Shown here one piece after another: positions 37,390 to 46,607 of a DNA stretch of 64,000 bases. A program made the translations under genes and the position numbers. Under the pieces are notes generated by a model. That model was given only the letters and a program-made list of their open reading frames with translations, had not been told where the DNA came from and did not search any database. The first letter of the stretch is position 1, and each line of letters starts with the position of its first letter. Source of the stretch: Bacteroidales bacterium (GTDB lineage: Bacteria; Bacteroidota; Bacteroidia; Bacteroidales; UBA932); NCBI GenBank assembly GCA_016291185.1, contig JAEFAI010000007.1:1-64000 (forward strand), given 5' to 3'.

Positions 37390-37614
37390 TTAAAAACAAT
37401 TAAACAAAACATCTTTGCCGGCCAGGCCTCCGCCGATAAGCCCGACACCCAAATTTGCGGCTTGGCTGGCCGTGACCACGGCTGCCATCGAAGCTGCTAT
37501 GGGAGCTGTTGCAAGGGCTAACCCAACACCAGCAACAGCAAGAGCGAATAATGCCCAGCCACATTCTCCGCCACCGGTTGTCTCCTGCATCTGAAGATAG
37601 TTCAACGTTTTCAT
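37390..37614 (-). CDS. Bacteriocin-like peptide with double-glycine leader
   Basis: The protein has 74 residues. The leader MKTLNYLQMQETTGG has Leu at -12, Met at -7, Thr at -4 and Gly-Gly at -2/-1, the pattern cut by C39-peptidase ABC exporters. The predicted mature peptide has 59 residues, starts GECGW and ends LFNCF, with Cys near both ends; between them lies a hydrophobic Ala/Gly/Val-rich stretch with GxxxG-like spacing, as in class II bacteriocins of the lactobin/cerein type. No C39 exporter is in this window. The best promoter candidate is TATCTTTT (37626-37633), one base off consensus. The cassette is flanked by direct repeats. Confidence 0.7.
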   Translation of the reverse strand: MKTLNYLQMQETTGGGECGWALFALAVAGVGLALATAPIAASMAAVVTASQAANLGVGLIGGGLAGKDVLFNCF

Positions 37615-37625
37615 AAAAGAGAAAT

Positions 37626-37633
37626 AAAAGATA
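37626..37633 (-). promoter_or_regulatory. Candidate -7 box TATCTTTT for bacteriocin-like gene
   Basis: Seven of eight bases match TAnnTTTG (only the fixed bases count; the last is T, not G); 11 bases before the ATG. No clear -33 element was seen. The rest of the 214-bp gap to the DPP-IV gene holds only the right direct repeat. Confidence 0.35.
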
Positions 37634-37784
37634 CCCTACTCTATTACAGGCTTTTCGGATTCGCCTTAACAAACATTATCAAGGCAAAACAACAATTAAT
37701 CCACGATAAAAACAAGTAAGAACTGTGGCGTATTTATTCACATGTAACCAGATTCACCACACTACTCCAGAAGTCATTTTTGCC

Positions 37785-37810
37785 AGAACCGGAGCGCAGC
37801 GACGCAGGGA
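37785..37810. repeat. 26-bp direct repeat, right copy
   Basis: Identical in all 26 bases and in the same orientation as 37134-37159; the copies are 651 bp apart. It lies 18 bases before the end of the DPP-IV gene. Confidence 0.85.
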
Positions 37811-37828
37811 GTCTGAAGGGAACGCCCC

Positions 37829-39676
37829 TCAGTCATTCGGCGAAGCATCCAGAAGCCATTTTTTCCAGAAAATGGCTTCTGCAGCAGCATCGTGCTCGTG
37901 CTGCTTGCCGCGATAGCCGTGCATCCCGTCGGGATAGATACGAAGCTCGAACTGGTAGCCCGCCTGCTCGAGGGCATCGATCAGCTGCAGGGTATTCTGA
38001 AAATGCACGTTGTCATCGCCCGTGCCGTGCGTCAGGCACAGGGCGTTCGGCAGCGGCTTAGGACCGTCGCCGGCGAAGACCTGGGGCACCCAGGTCATCA
38101 CGGACGCCTCGGCGTAGCCGTCGGGGTTGGCCTGCGGCGTGTCCATGAAGCGCTCGGTGTAATGTGTGTCGTAGAGATGCCAGTCATACACCCCGCCGCC
38201 GGCAATGCCGCAGCGGAAGTACTGCGGATAACGCAGCACCAGCATCGCGGTGGTCGTGCCGCCGAAGGAGAATCCCTTCACACCGATGCGCGAGCCGTCC
38301 ACGTAAGGCAACGCCTGCAGCCACTTCGCCCAGGCGATGTAGTCCTGCAACTCGATCACGGTCATCCGGCGAAACGCCTGGTCCATACCCCGGCGGCCAT
38401 TCTCGCCCGACGAACGGGGATCCACGACAATATAGATGACGCCGTTCTCGTAGCACCAGGCGTCGGAGGCGTCGCGGTCGCCCCAGCTGTCGCGCACGTA
38501 GGGCGTGCCCGGCCCGCCGTAAAGCTGCATCTGCACGGGATACTTCTTCGAAGCATCGAAACCCGCCGGCAGCGACATCAGGCCGTACAGGTCAAAGCCG
38601 TCATTGCTGATCTTCACGACTTCAGGAATGGGGCGGTCCGCAGGCGGAACCCCGGGCATCAGGTGCGTCTCCATCGCATATTTGTCCGTGCGGCCCGACA
38701 CGTCCTGCCAGGCCGAGTGCGCGGTGGAGGCCCGCGCCGTGAAGCGCTTGCCGTCCTCCGAGATCCGCACGCCGGACACATTCAGCTTCGGATCCGTCAG
38801 CGCCGTGATCCGGCCCTTCTTGTCCAAGCGATAGAAGGTCGTGTGCAGGCGGTCATCCCGCTTCGCGGTGAACCACACATCGCCCTTCTTCTCATCCACT
38901 TTCAACAGGTTGATATTCCAGTTCTCCCCGTCCGTCAGGCGTCGAAGCGTGCCGTCGTAGCCCAGGAAATAGATCTGCTCCCAGCCCGTCTCAAAATTGC
39001 GCGCCATATACAGACCTTTCTCCGTAAAGATCATTCCTTCAATCCACTCCACCCACGCGTCGGGATACTCTTCGTGATAGACCGGCCGCTTGGAGCCGTC
39101 GGCCACACTCACCGCATACAGGTCGAGCACGCTCTGCCGGCGCGGCTCGCGCGAGACGTACAGCTCGCGGGAATCAGCCCCCCAGAAGGGCGTCCCGAAA
39201 TACTGCTCCGGCGAATCGTCAAAGTCCGCCCAGACCGGCTTCGCACCGGCGCGGGCCTCGATGATGCCGACGCGCACGGAAGGGTTGGCCTCCCCCGCTT
39301 TGGGGTAGCGCGTCTGCAGCAGCCGGCCGTCCTGCCCGAAGGGCGAATAAATGGGGAACATCGGCACGGCCGAATTGTCGAAACGATAGAAGCCCAGCCG
39401 CTGCGAGTCGGGACTCCACCAGAAGGCCCGGTAGCGCGACGGGCGACCGAAAATCTCCTCGTAATAGACCCACGAGGCATAGCCGTTCAGGATCAGCTCC
39501 GACCCGTCGAAGGTCAGGCGCGTCTCCACGGAATCAGCCACCGAACGCACCCAGAGGTCGCCCCCGCGGGTGAATGCCTCTTTCGTCCCGTCCGGCGACG
39601 GAGTCACATTCTGGTCCTGCGCCTGCAGCCCGAGGGCCAGGCACGTCAATACAAGGATAAACAAGGTCTTTTTCAT
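37829..39676 (-). CDS. Dipeptidyl peptidase IV (S9 family)
   Basis: The protein has 615 residues with a signal peptide (MKKTLFILVLTCLALGLQAQ). The propeller contains the double-Glu motif WVYYEEIFG (Glu73, Glu74), which binds the substrate N-terminus. The triad is Ser470 in GFSFGGT, an Asp in HGTGDDNVH (554-555) and His586 in DGMHGY. Length is below the usual 700 or so because the N-terminal propeller part is short. It cleaves X-Pro or X-Ala dipeptides from peptide N-termini, outside the cytoplasm. Its start overlaps the end of the helicase gene (ATGA), so it belongs to the 43378-37829 operon. Confidence 0.9.
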   Translation of the reverse strand: MKKTLFILVLTCLALGLQAQDQNVTPSPDGTKEAFTRGGDLWVRSVADSVETRLTFDGSELILNGYASWVYYEEIFGRPSRYRAFWWSPDSQRLGFYRFDNSAVPMFPIYSPFGQDGRLLQTRYPKAGEANPSVRVGIIEARAGAKPVWADFDDSPEQYFGTPFWGADSRELYVSREPRRQSVLDLYAVSVADGSKRPVYHEEYPDAWVEWIEGMIFTEKGLYMARNFETGWEQIYFLGYDGTLRRLTDGENWNINLLKVDEKKGDVWFTAKRDDRLHTTFYRLDKKGRITALTDPKLNVSGVRISEDGKRFTARASTAHSAWQDVSGRTDKYAMETHLMPGVPPADRPIPEVVKISNDGFDLYGLMSLPAGFDASKKYPVQMQLYGGPGTPYVRDSWGDRDASDAWCYENGVIYIVVDPRSSGENGRRGMDQAFRRMTVIELQDYIAWAKWLQALPYVDGSRIGVKGFSFGGTTTAMLVLRYPQYFRCGIAGGGVYDWHLYDTHYTERFMDTPQANPDGYAEASVMTWVPQVFAGDGPKPLPNALCLTHGTGDDNVHFQNTLQLIDALEQAGYQFELRIYPDGMHGYRGKQHEHDAAAEAIFWKKWLLDASPND

Positions 39677-41103
39677 ACGAAGAACCGGTCATTAAAATTC
39701 ACGAGATATACTTGTCGAACGGCGCGCGTGAGCGCCGTGTAGAGCCATTTCAGATCGTCGAGCGTCTGCTCGTCCTGCCAGAAGGGACAGTCGATGAACA
39801 CACAGTCCCACTGGCCGCCCTGCGACTTGTGGCAGGTGATCGCCTCGGCGTATTTAAGCTGGAGGGCATTGAAATACGGATCCTCCCGCACCGCCTCCCA
39901 GATTTTCTTCTTCGAGCCCTTGTCGGCATAGTCCGCCGACACGCCCTGGTAGAGCGCGTTGCTCTGCTCGTAGGTCAGCGAGGCAGACTCCGACTCCAGC
40001 GTGTCCAGGCACACCTTCGCACGGACCTCCACATCGTCGTAGTCCGGGAAGCTGAGCGTCGCCGTCGCGAAATGCAGCCCGTAGCGCTCCTCATAATTCC
40101 CGATGCGCACCAGTTTCGCGATGTCGCCGTTGGCGATGTAGTCCATCCCCGGGACATCCTCCACGAACTGGTAGCAGTTCTTGACGATCATCAGTTTGTC
40201 GCCGCGAACCAGACGCTCCTCCTTGAACTGCACCGTCGAACGGACGCCAAGGTTATAGCGGATCGCCCGCTTGTTGGAGCGGCACAGAATCACCGTTTCG
40301 TCCTCGCCGTAGCGACCGTAGGCGTCTGAGAGGGCCTCGATGAGCTCTCCCCCGCTGATGCGGCGCACATCGTCCGCGCCGCTCAGGTCAAGTTTCCAGC
40401 CGGGGAAGCATTCATCGCCGGAAGCGATCATTTCACGCAAGTGCGTGGCATTGCGCAGGATGCCCGATTCAGCGGCTTGCCGCACCACGCTCGTCAGCTC
40501 GCTGTAGCGCACGCCGCCGAAGCCGTCCATGAACGCCTTCGACAGGGCGGGCGAAGCGTCCAGTCCCACGGGCGGCAACTGCGCTGCGTCGCCGATCAGC
40601 ACCAGGCGGCAATCCACGCCGTCGCGCACGAAGCTCACCAGGTCTTCCAGGAGGTTGCCCGTGCCGAACGCGGCCGTCCCTTGCGCAGAAGCCGCATCGA
40701 TGCCAATCAGGGACACCTCGTCCACGACGAAGAGCGTGCCCTTGGCCTTGTTCGGCGAGAGCGAGAACTGCCCGAAGCCGTCGTTCCCGACGCCCTTCTG
40801 GCGGTAGATATGCTTATGGATGGTATACGCCGGACGGCGTGAAATACCGGACAGGACCTTCGCGGCGCGCCCCGTCGGGGCCAGCAGCACCGACTGCGTG
40901 CCCACATCCTTGAGCGCCGCAATCACGGCCGCAATGGCCGTCGTCTTGCCCGTGCCGGCATAGCCGTTCACCACGAGGATGTCCGCGTCGTCGCAGGTCA
41001 CGAACGCCGCCACTTCGCGGAACAGCCGCGCCTGGCAGGGGGTCGGCTCCGCCTTGAAACGTTTGAGGAACTGTTGCTCCAGGAAACCCGCGCGATCCAT
41101 CAT
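39673..41103 (-). CDS. RecD-like SF1B DNA helicase
   Basis: The protein has 476 residues: motif I GYAGTGKTT (47-55), motif Ia LLAPTGRAAKVL, motif II VVDEVSLI, motif III LIGDAAQLPPVG, and the C-terminal motifs ITCHKSQGGQWD and YTALTRAVRQVYLV (UvrD_C_2). It is a stand-alone helicase of the RecD2/Dda-like type without the RecD2 N-terminal HhH domains; no RecBC genes are adjacent. It overlaps trkH upstream and DPP-IV downstream by 4 bases each. Two adjacent Met codons (41103 and 41100) are possible starts. Confidence 0.9.
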   Translation of the reverse strand: MMDRAGFLEQQFLKRFKAEPTPCQARLFREVAAFVTCDDADILVVNGYAGTGKTTAIAAVIAALKDVGTQSVLLAPTGRAAKVLSGISRRPAYTIHKHIYRQKGVGNDGFGQFSLSPNKAKGTLFVVDEVSLIGIDAASAQGTAAFGTGNLLEDLVSFVRDGVDCRLVLIGDAAQLPPVGLDASPALSKAFMDGFGGVRYSELTSVVRQAAESGILRNATHLREMIASGDECFPGWKLDLSGADDVRRISGGELIEALSDAYGRYGEDETVILCRSNKRAIRYNLGVRSTVQFKEERLVRGDKLMIVKNCYQFVEDVPGMDYIANGDIAKLVRIGNYEERYGLHFATATLSFPDYDDVEVRAKVCLDTLESESASLTYEQSNALYQGVSADYADKGSKKKIWEAVREDPYFNALQLKYAEAITCHKSQGGQWDCVFIDCPFWQDEQTLDDLKWLYTALTRAVRQVYLVNFNDRFFV

Positions 41104-42557
41104 TCGCGGGCGCGTTTGTCGAAGACCATCGCCACCACGGCCAGCACCGGATAGATTTCGATACGGCCCAGGAACATGTCCACAGAAAAGACCAGTTTGC
41201 CCAGCGCGGGGATGCCGTTGAACGAGCCCATCGTGCCGAGGGCTCCGTAGGCCGGGCCCACGTTACCCAGGCTCGTGACCGAAGCGATGAAGCTGTTCTG
41301 GTGGTCCACGCCGACCAGCAGGCTCAGCGTCACCGACACCGCGATCAGCAGGCCGTACATCGCCAGGTACTGCAGGTGCGGCGCCACCTCCTCGTCGCGC
41401 AGGATGCGCTTGCCCATGCGGACTTCATTCACCGAAGAAGGGTGCAAAATACCATTGACCCGGCGGCCCGTCGCTTTGAAGAGCAGGATGATGCGGTCCA
41501 CCTTGACACCGCCGGAGGTCGAACCGGCGCTGCCGCACATAAAAGCGGAGAACATCAGCACCATCATGATCCAGAGCGGCCACTGGGCGTTGTCCAGAAT
41601 GGCGAAACCGGACGTCGTCGTGACGCAGAGCGTCTCGAAGAGGCCGTTCCAGAGAGCGCTTCCCCAGGTCGGGCAGATGGCGTTCCCCTTCAGGCCCGCG
41701 CCCACGATGAGCGCCATGACCAGCACCCAAACCGTGTAGAACTTCACGACAGGGTTGTCGTACGGCTTGTTGGAGCGCGTGATGACGGACAGGTAAATGA
41801 CGCCGAAGTGCAGCGAGGACAGATACATGAACACCATCGTGATGCCCTCGATCCAGCGGGAATCGAAGGCGGCGATCGAAGCGTTGCGCGTGCTGAAGCC
41901 ACCCGTCGCACTCACGCTCATCGCGTGGCAGGCCGCATCGAAAACCGGCATCCCGGCGATGACGTAAGCAAGGAAAGACAGGACCAGGATGCCCAGGTAC
42001 ACGAAGGCGAAGATATAGACCGTCTTGTTGGTCCGGGTGGAATAGCCGCCCCGCGAGAGCGAGGTCAGCTCCATATTCGTCAGTCGCATCTTCATCTGGT
42101 TGGAACCCGGAATGAGGAGCAACAGGAAGACCACGACTCCCAAACCGCCGATGAAGTGCGTGGACGCCCGCCAGAAAAGCAGGCTCTTCGGCAGGGCTTC
42201 GATGTCATCCAGGATGGTCGCGCCCGTGGTCGTGAAGCCGCTCACGGACTCGAACCAGGCGTTCTGCAGCGTGAACGGACCGCCCCACAGAGCGTACGGC
42301 AACATACCGAAAATGAAGGACAGGAACCAGGACAGGCAGATGATGACGTATCCCTCCTTCAGCGTGATGGCCTCCGTGGAGCGCACGAAGATGAAGGGGA
42401 AAATACCGACGATGAACGTGATCAGGAAGGATATAGAAAGCGCGGCGAGCGCGGAATCGTGCCCGTTCAGCAACGACACGACCACCGACAGCAGCATGAA
42501 GAGCGCACTGACGAGGAGGGCGTAGCCGATGTTTCTGCTGATGACCTTCCAGTTCAT
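41100..42557 (-). CDS. trkH: TrkH-type potassium uptake channel
   Basis: The protein has 485 residues with about ten membrane helices arranged as four M-P-M units. Pore-loop-like segments include ESVSGFTTTGATI, SVSATGGFSTRNASI, FETLCVTTTSGFAILDN and SVTSLGNVGPAYG, the usual TTGA/TGG/TSG/GNVGP filter series. It imports K+ and normally needs a TrkA/KtrA regulatory subunit, which is not adjacent here. It overlaps the genes on both sides by 4 bases. Confidence 0.93.
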   Translation of the reverse strand: MNWKVISRNIGYALLVSALFMLLSVVVSLLNGHDSALAALSISFLITFIVGIFPFIFVRSTEAITLKEGYVIICLSWFLSFIFGMLPYALWGGPFTLQNAWFESVSGFTTTGATILDDIEALPKSLLFWRASTHFIGGLGVVVFLLLLIPGSNQMKMRLTNMELTSLSRGGYSTRTNKTVYIFAFVYLGILVLSFLAYVIAGMPVFDAACHAMSVSATGGFSTRNASIAAFDSRWIEGITMVFMYLSSLHFGVIYLSVITRSNKPYDNPVVKFYTVWVLVMALIVGAGLKGNAICPTWGSALWNGLFETLCVTTTSGFAILDNAQWPLWIMMVLMFSAFMCGSAGSTSGGVKVDRIILLFKATGRRVNGILHPSSVNEVRMGKRILRDEEVAPHLQYLAMYGLLIAVSVTLSLLVGVDHQNSFIASVTSLGNVGPAYGALGTMGSFNGIPALGKLVFSVDMFLGRIEIYPVLAVVAMVFDKRARE

Positions 42558-43378
42558 TTCTTGCCCATCGTCTTGATCCGGCTGCGCAGCTGCCGGTTCT
42601 CGTTGGCCAGCTCGGAGATGCCGTCATTGAGCTGGGCGAGCTGGTCGTCACCGTCGAACTTGACACTGTATTTCTTGTCCCGGGACCGGTAGGCGTCCAG
42701 CCCGTCCAGCATCCGGTAGAGCGGATTCACATAGAAGACCAGCAGGAAGGAGAGCAGCATCACGACCAGCAGCAGGCCCACGCCCACGGCCACGATGCCC
42801 GGGATGATGCTTCGGTAGAAGCCGCCCTCGAAGGTGGCTGAATTCTTCGCCAAGTCCTGGTAGATGGCCTCCGACAGGGCGCCGAGGTCCGTGCGCAGGC
42901 GGTCGTAGCGCGGCTGCAACCGCTCGAAGTACCAGGAGCGGGAATCGATGAAGTCCGACTGGAGCACGTCTTCCAGTTCCAGCGAAGTCAGCATGTAGGC
43001 GGAATAGGAATACATCACGGAATCCGCCAGCGGCTTGACCTGGTTGGACGGGACGCTCGAGCGGAGCGAGTCGCAGTGGGACTTGAAATATTCGTCGTCA
43101 AAAGCCGGCACCCGCAGGGAGGTCTCGTCGCCGATCACCTCGAGGATCTGCAGGTTGTAGGTATTGCTCATATCGGCCAGGCGGTTGGCCACGTTGATAC
43201 TGCTGATATCATCCGCGATGAGGTCCGAAACATAGTCGCTCATCCCGGAATACTCCATCACGGATATTAAAAGCGAGACCAGTAAGATGGCGGCGATGGA
43301 CGAAAGGCTCAGGACGAGTTTCGTGCGAATCGACAGCCGGCGCTCCCGGAGTCGTTTGAAGAATTTTCCAAACGCCAT
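42554..43378 (-). CDS. HAMP-like membrane sensor protein without output kinase
   Basis: The protein has 274 residues: TM1 about 20-41, an extracytoplasmic helical domain about 42-187 (four-helix-bundle type), TM2 about 189-214, then a HAMP-like helix-Pro-helix (FYVNPLYRMLDGLDAYRSRDKKYSVKFDGDDQLAQLNDGISELANENRQL) region whose key parts are NPLYRM and DDQLAQLNDGI. The chain stops there, where a histidine kinase or chemoreceptor domain would normally begin. It leads the operon and overlaps trkH by 4 bases, which suggests that it senses envelope or osmotic conditions and acts on TrkH directly. Confidence 0.75.
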   Translation of the reverse strand: MAFGKFFKRLRERRLSIRTKLVLSLSSIAAILLVSLLISVMEYSGMSDYVSDLIADDISSINVANRLADMSNTYNLQILEVIGDETSLRVPAFDDEYFKSHCDSLRSSVPSNQVKPLADSVMYSYSAYMLTSLELEDVLQSDFIDSRSWYFERLQPRYDRLRTDLGALSEAIYQDLAKNSATFEGGFYRSIIPGIVAVGVGLLLVVMLLSFLLVFYVNPLYRMLDGLDAYRSRDKKYSVKFDGDDQLAQLNDGISELANENRQLRSRIKTMGKK

Positions 43379-43391
43379 TATTAAATTTCTT

Positions 43392-43399
43392 CAAAAATA
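43392..43399 (-). promoter_or_regulatory. -7 box TATTTTTG for the sensor-trkH operon
   Basis: Exact consensus match, 13 bases before the ATG at 43378. Confidence 0.65.
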
Positions 43400-43423
43400 A
43401 TGGCAAATATAAGGAAAATTTTA

Positions 43424-43431
43424 TATTTTTG
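43424..43431 (+). promoter_or_regulatory. -7 box TATTTTTG for ROK regulator
   Basis: Exact consensus match, 24 bases before the chosen ATG at 43456. Confidence 0.65.
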
Positions 43432-43455
43432 CACGGACTGTACAATGGAACCGCC

Positions 43456-44658
43456 ATGACATCATCTTTTCTCAACGACACCACCAGCAAGAGCGCCACT
43501 GTGAAGCGGGAAATCTTGCGCCTGTGCATCACGCACAACAACTATAGCATCGCCGACTTCAGTCGGGCGTTGGGAATCAGCGTCCCCACGATCACCAAGT
43601 TCGTTACCGAGCTCATCGACGAAGACTTCATCAAAGATGAAGGCAAGGTGGGCACCTCCGGCGGCCGTCGCCCCAGCGTGTACGGCCTGAACCCGGACGC
43701 GGGCTATTTCGTGGGCGTCGATGTGGCGCGTCACCATTTCCACATTGCCATCAGCGACTTCAAGGGTAAGGTCATTTCCTACATCCAGGACATCGAGTTC
43801 GTGCTCGTCGCCAACGAGAACTCCTTCCGCACCATGTGCCGCATGGTCATGGACGAGGTCATCCGCAGCGGCATTCCCTGGATCAAGGTCCTCGGCGTGG
43901 GCGTGAGCCTCTCCGGCCGTGTCAATCCCGAGAAGGGCTACAGCCTCACCTATTTCGTGAGCGACGACCTCCCGCTGGGCAGCATCTTCCAGAAAGAATT
44001 CAACGTTCCCGTCACCATCGAGAACGACTCCCGGGCCATGGCCTACGGCGAATACATGTCGCTCGGCAAGAAGGCCGACCGCGACATGATCTTCATCAAC
44101 GTCAGCTGGGGCCTCGGCATGGGCATCATCATGGACGGAAAGCTCTACTACGGCAAGTCCGGCTACTCCGGCGAGCTGGGACACTTCCCCGTCCTGGACA
44201 ACGATATCATCTGCCGCTGCGGCAAGGTCGGCTGCCTCGAGACGGGCGCTTCCGGCTCCGCGCTGCACCGCATGATCATCGAGAAACTCAAGAAGGGACA
44301 GGCCTCTTCGATGGCCGACACCTATAATACCAAGGGCGACGTGGAGCTGGACGAGATCCTGCGCGCCGTCGAGGAAGGCGACGTGCTCGCCATCGACGCC
44401 ATCGGTCAGATCGGCGACACGCTCGGCCGCGGCATCTCCGGCGTACTGAACGTCTTCAACCCGGGCCTCGTGGTGATCGGCGGCCGCCTGATCGTCGGCA
44501 AGGACTATCTCCTGCTCCCGATCAAGACGGCGGTCAACCGCCTCTCCCTGCCGCGCGTCTCCGCCGACACGACCCTCGTTCTCTCGCAGCTGGGCCGCAA
44601 GGCCGCGTCCGTGGGCGACTGCCTGCTCTCCCGCTCCCGCGTGCTGGGCTTGATGTAG
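43456..44658 (+). CDS. ROK-family transcriptional regulator
   Basis: The protein has 400 residues: a winged HTH (about 16-60, SIADFSRALGISVPTITKFV) and a ROK sugar-kinase-like domain with GVDVARHHFHIAI, VENDSRAMAYGEY-like IENDSRAMAYGEY, and the zinc motif around GHFPV and CRCGKVGC (Cys253, Cys255, Cys260). Such proteins (NagC/XylR type) repress sugar genes until a sugar binds. No sugar operon is adjacent; the xylose operon is about 14 kb away, so it is a candidate regulator but this is not shown. The start at 43456 was chosen over 43429, which overlaps the promoter. ABC-F follows after 1 base. Confidence 0.87.
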   Translation: MTSSFLNDTTSKSATVKREILRLCITHNNYSIADFSRALGISVPTITKFVTELIDEDFIKDEGKVGTSGGRRPSVYGLNPDAGYFVGVDVARHHFHIAISDFKGKVISYIQDIEFVLVANENSFRTMCRMVMDEVIRSGIPWIKVLGVGVSLSGRVNPEKGYSLTYFVSDDLPLGSIFQKEFNVPVTIENDSRAMAYGEYMSLGKKADRDMIFINVSWGLGMGIIMDGKLYYGKSGYSGELGHFPVLDNDIICRCGKVGCLETGASGSALHRMIIEKLKKGQASSMADTYNTKGDVELDEILRAVEEGDVLAIDAIGQIGDTLGRGISGVLNVFNPGLVVIGGRLIVGKDYLLLPIKTAVNRLSLPRVSADTTLVLSQLGRKAASVGDCLLSRSRVLGLM

Positions 44659-44659
44659 T

Positions 44660-46561
<1,902 letters not shown>

Positions 46562-46567
46562 AATACC

Positions 46568-46601
46568 GTGAGCCGCAAGTGATTGCGCTACAGCTCACAG
46601 C
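46568..46601. repeat. GTGAGC ... TACAGCTCACAGC nested palindrome
   Basis: GTGAGC (46568-46573) pairs with GCTCAC (46593-46598), and within it CGCAA/TTGCG (46574-46578, 46583-46587) forms a second stem. It fills the 46-bp gap between convergent ABC-F and glnS and shares a 13-mer with the element at 37115-37127. Confidence 0.6.
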
Positions 46602-46607
46602 CGAAAA

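Noticed and set aside
37785..37810. CRISPR array or integron attC explanation for the direct repeats
   Set aside because: There are only two copies 651 bp apart with genes between them, no spacer regularity, and no cas or integrase gene in the window.
37725..37916. Plus-strand open frame of 63 codons across the right direct repeat
   Set aside because: It overlaps the end of DPP-IV on the other strand and has no start context or domain.
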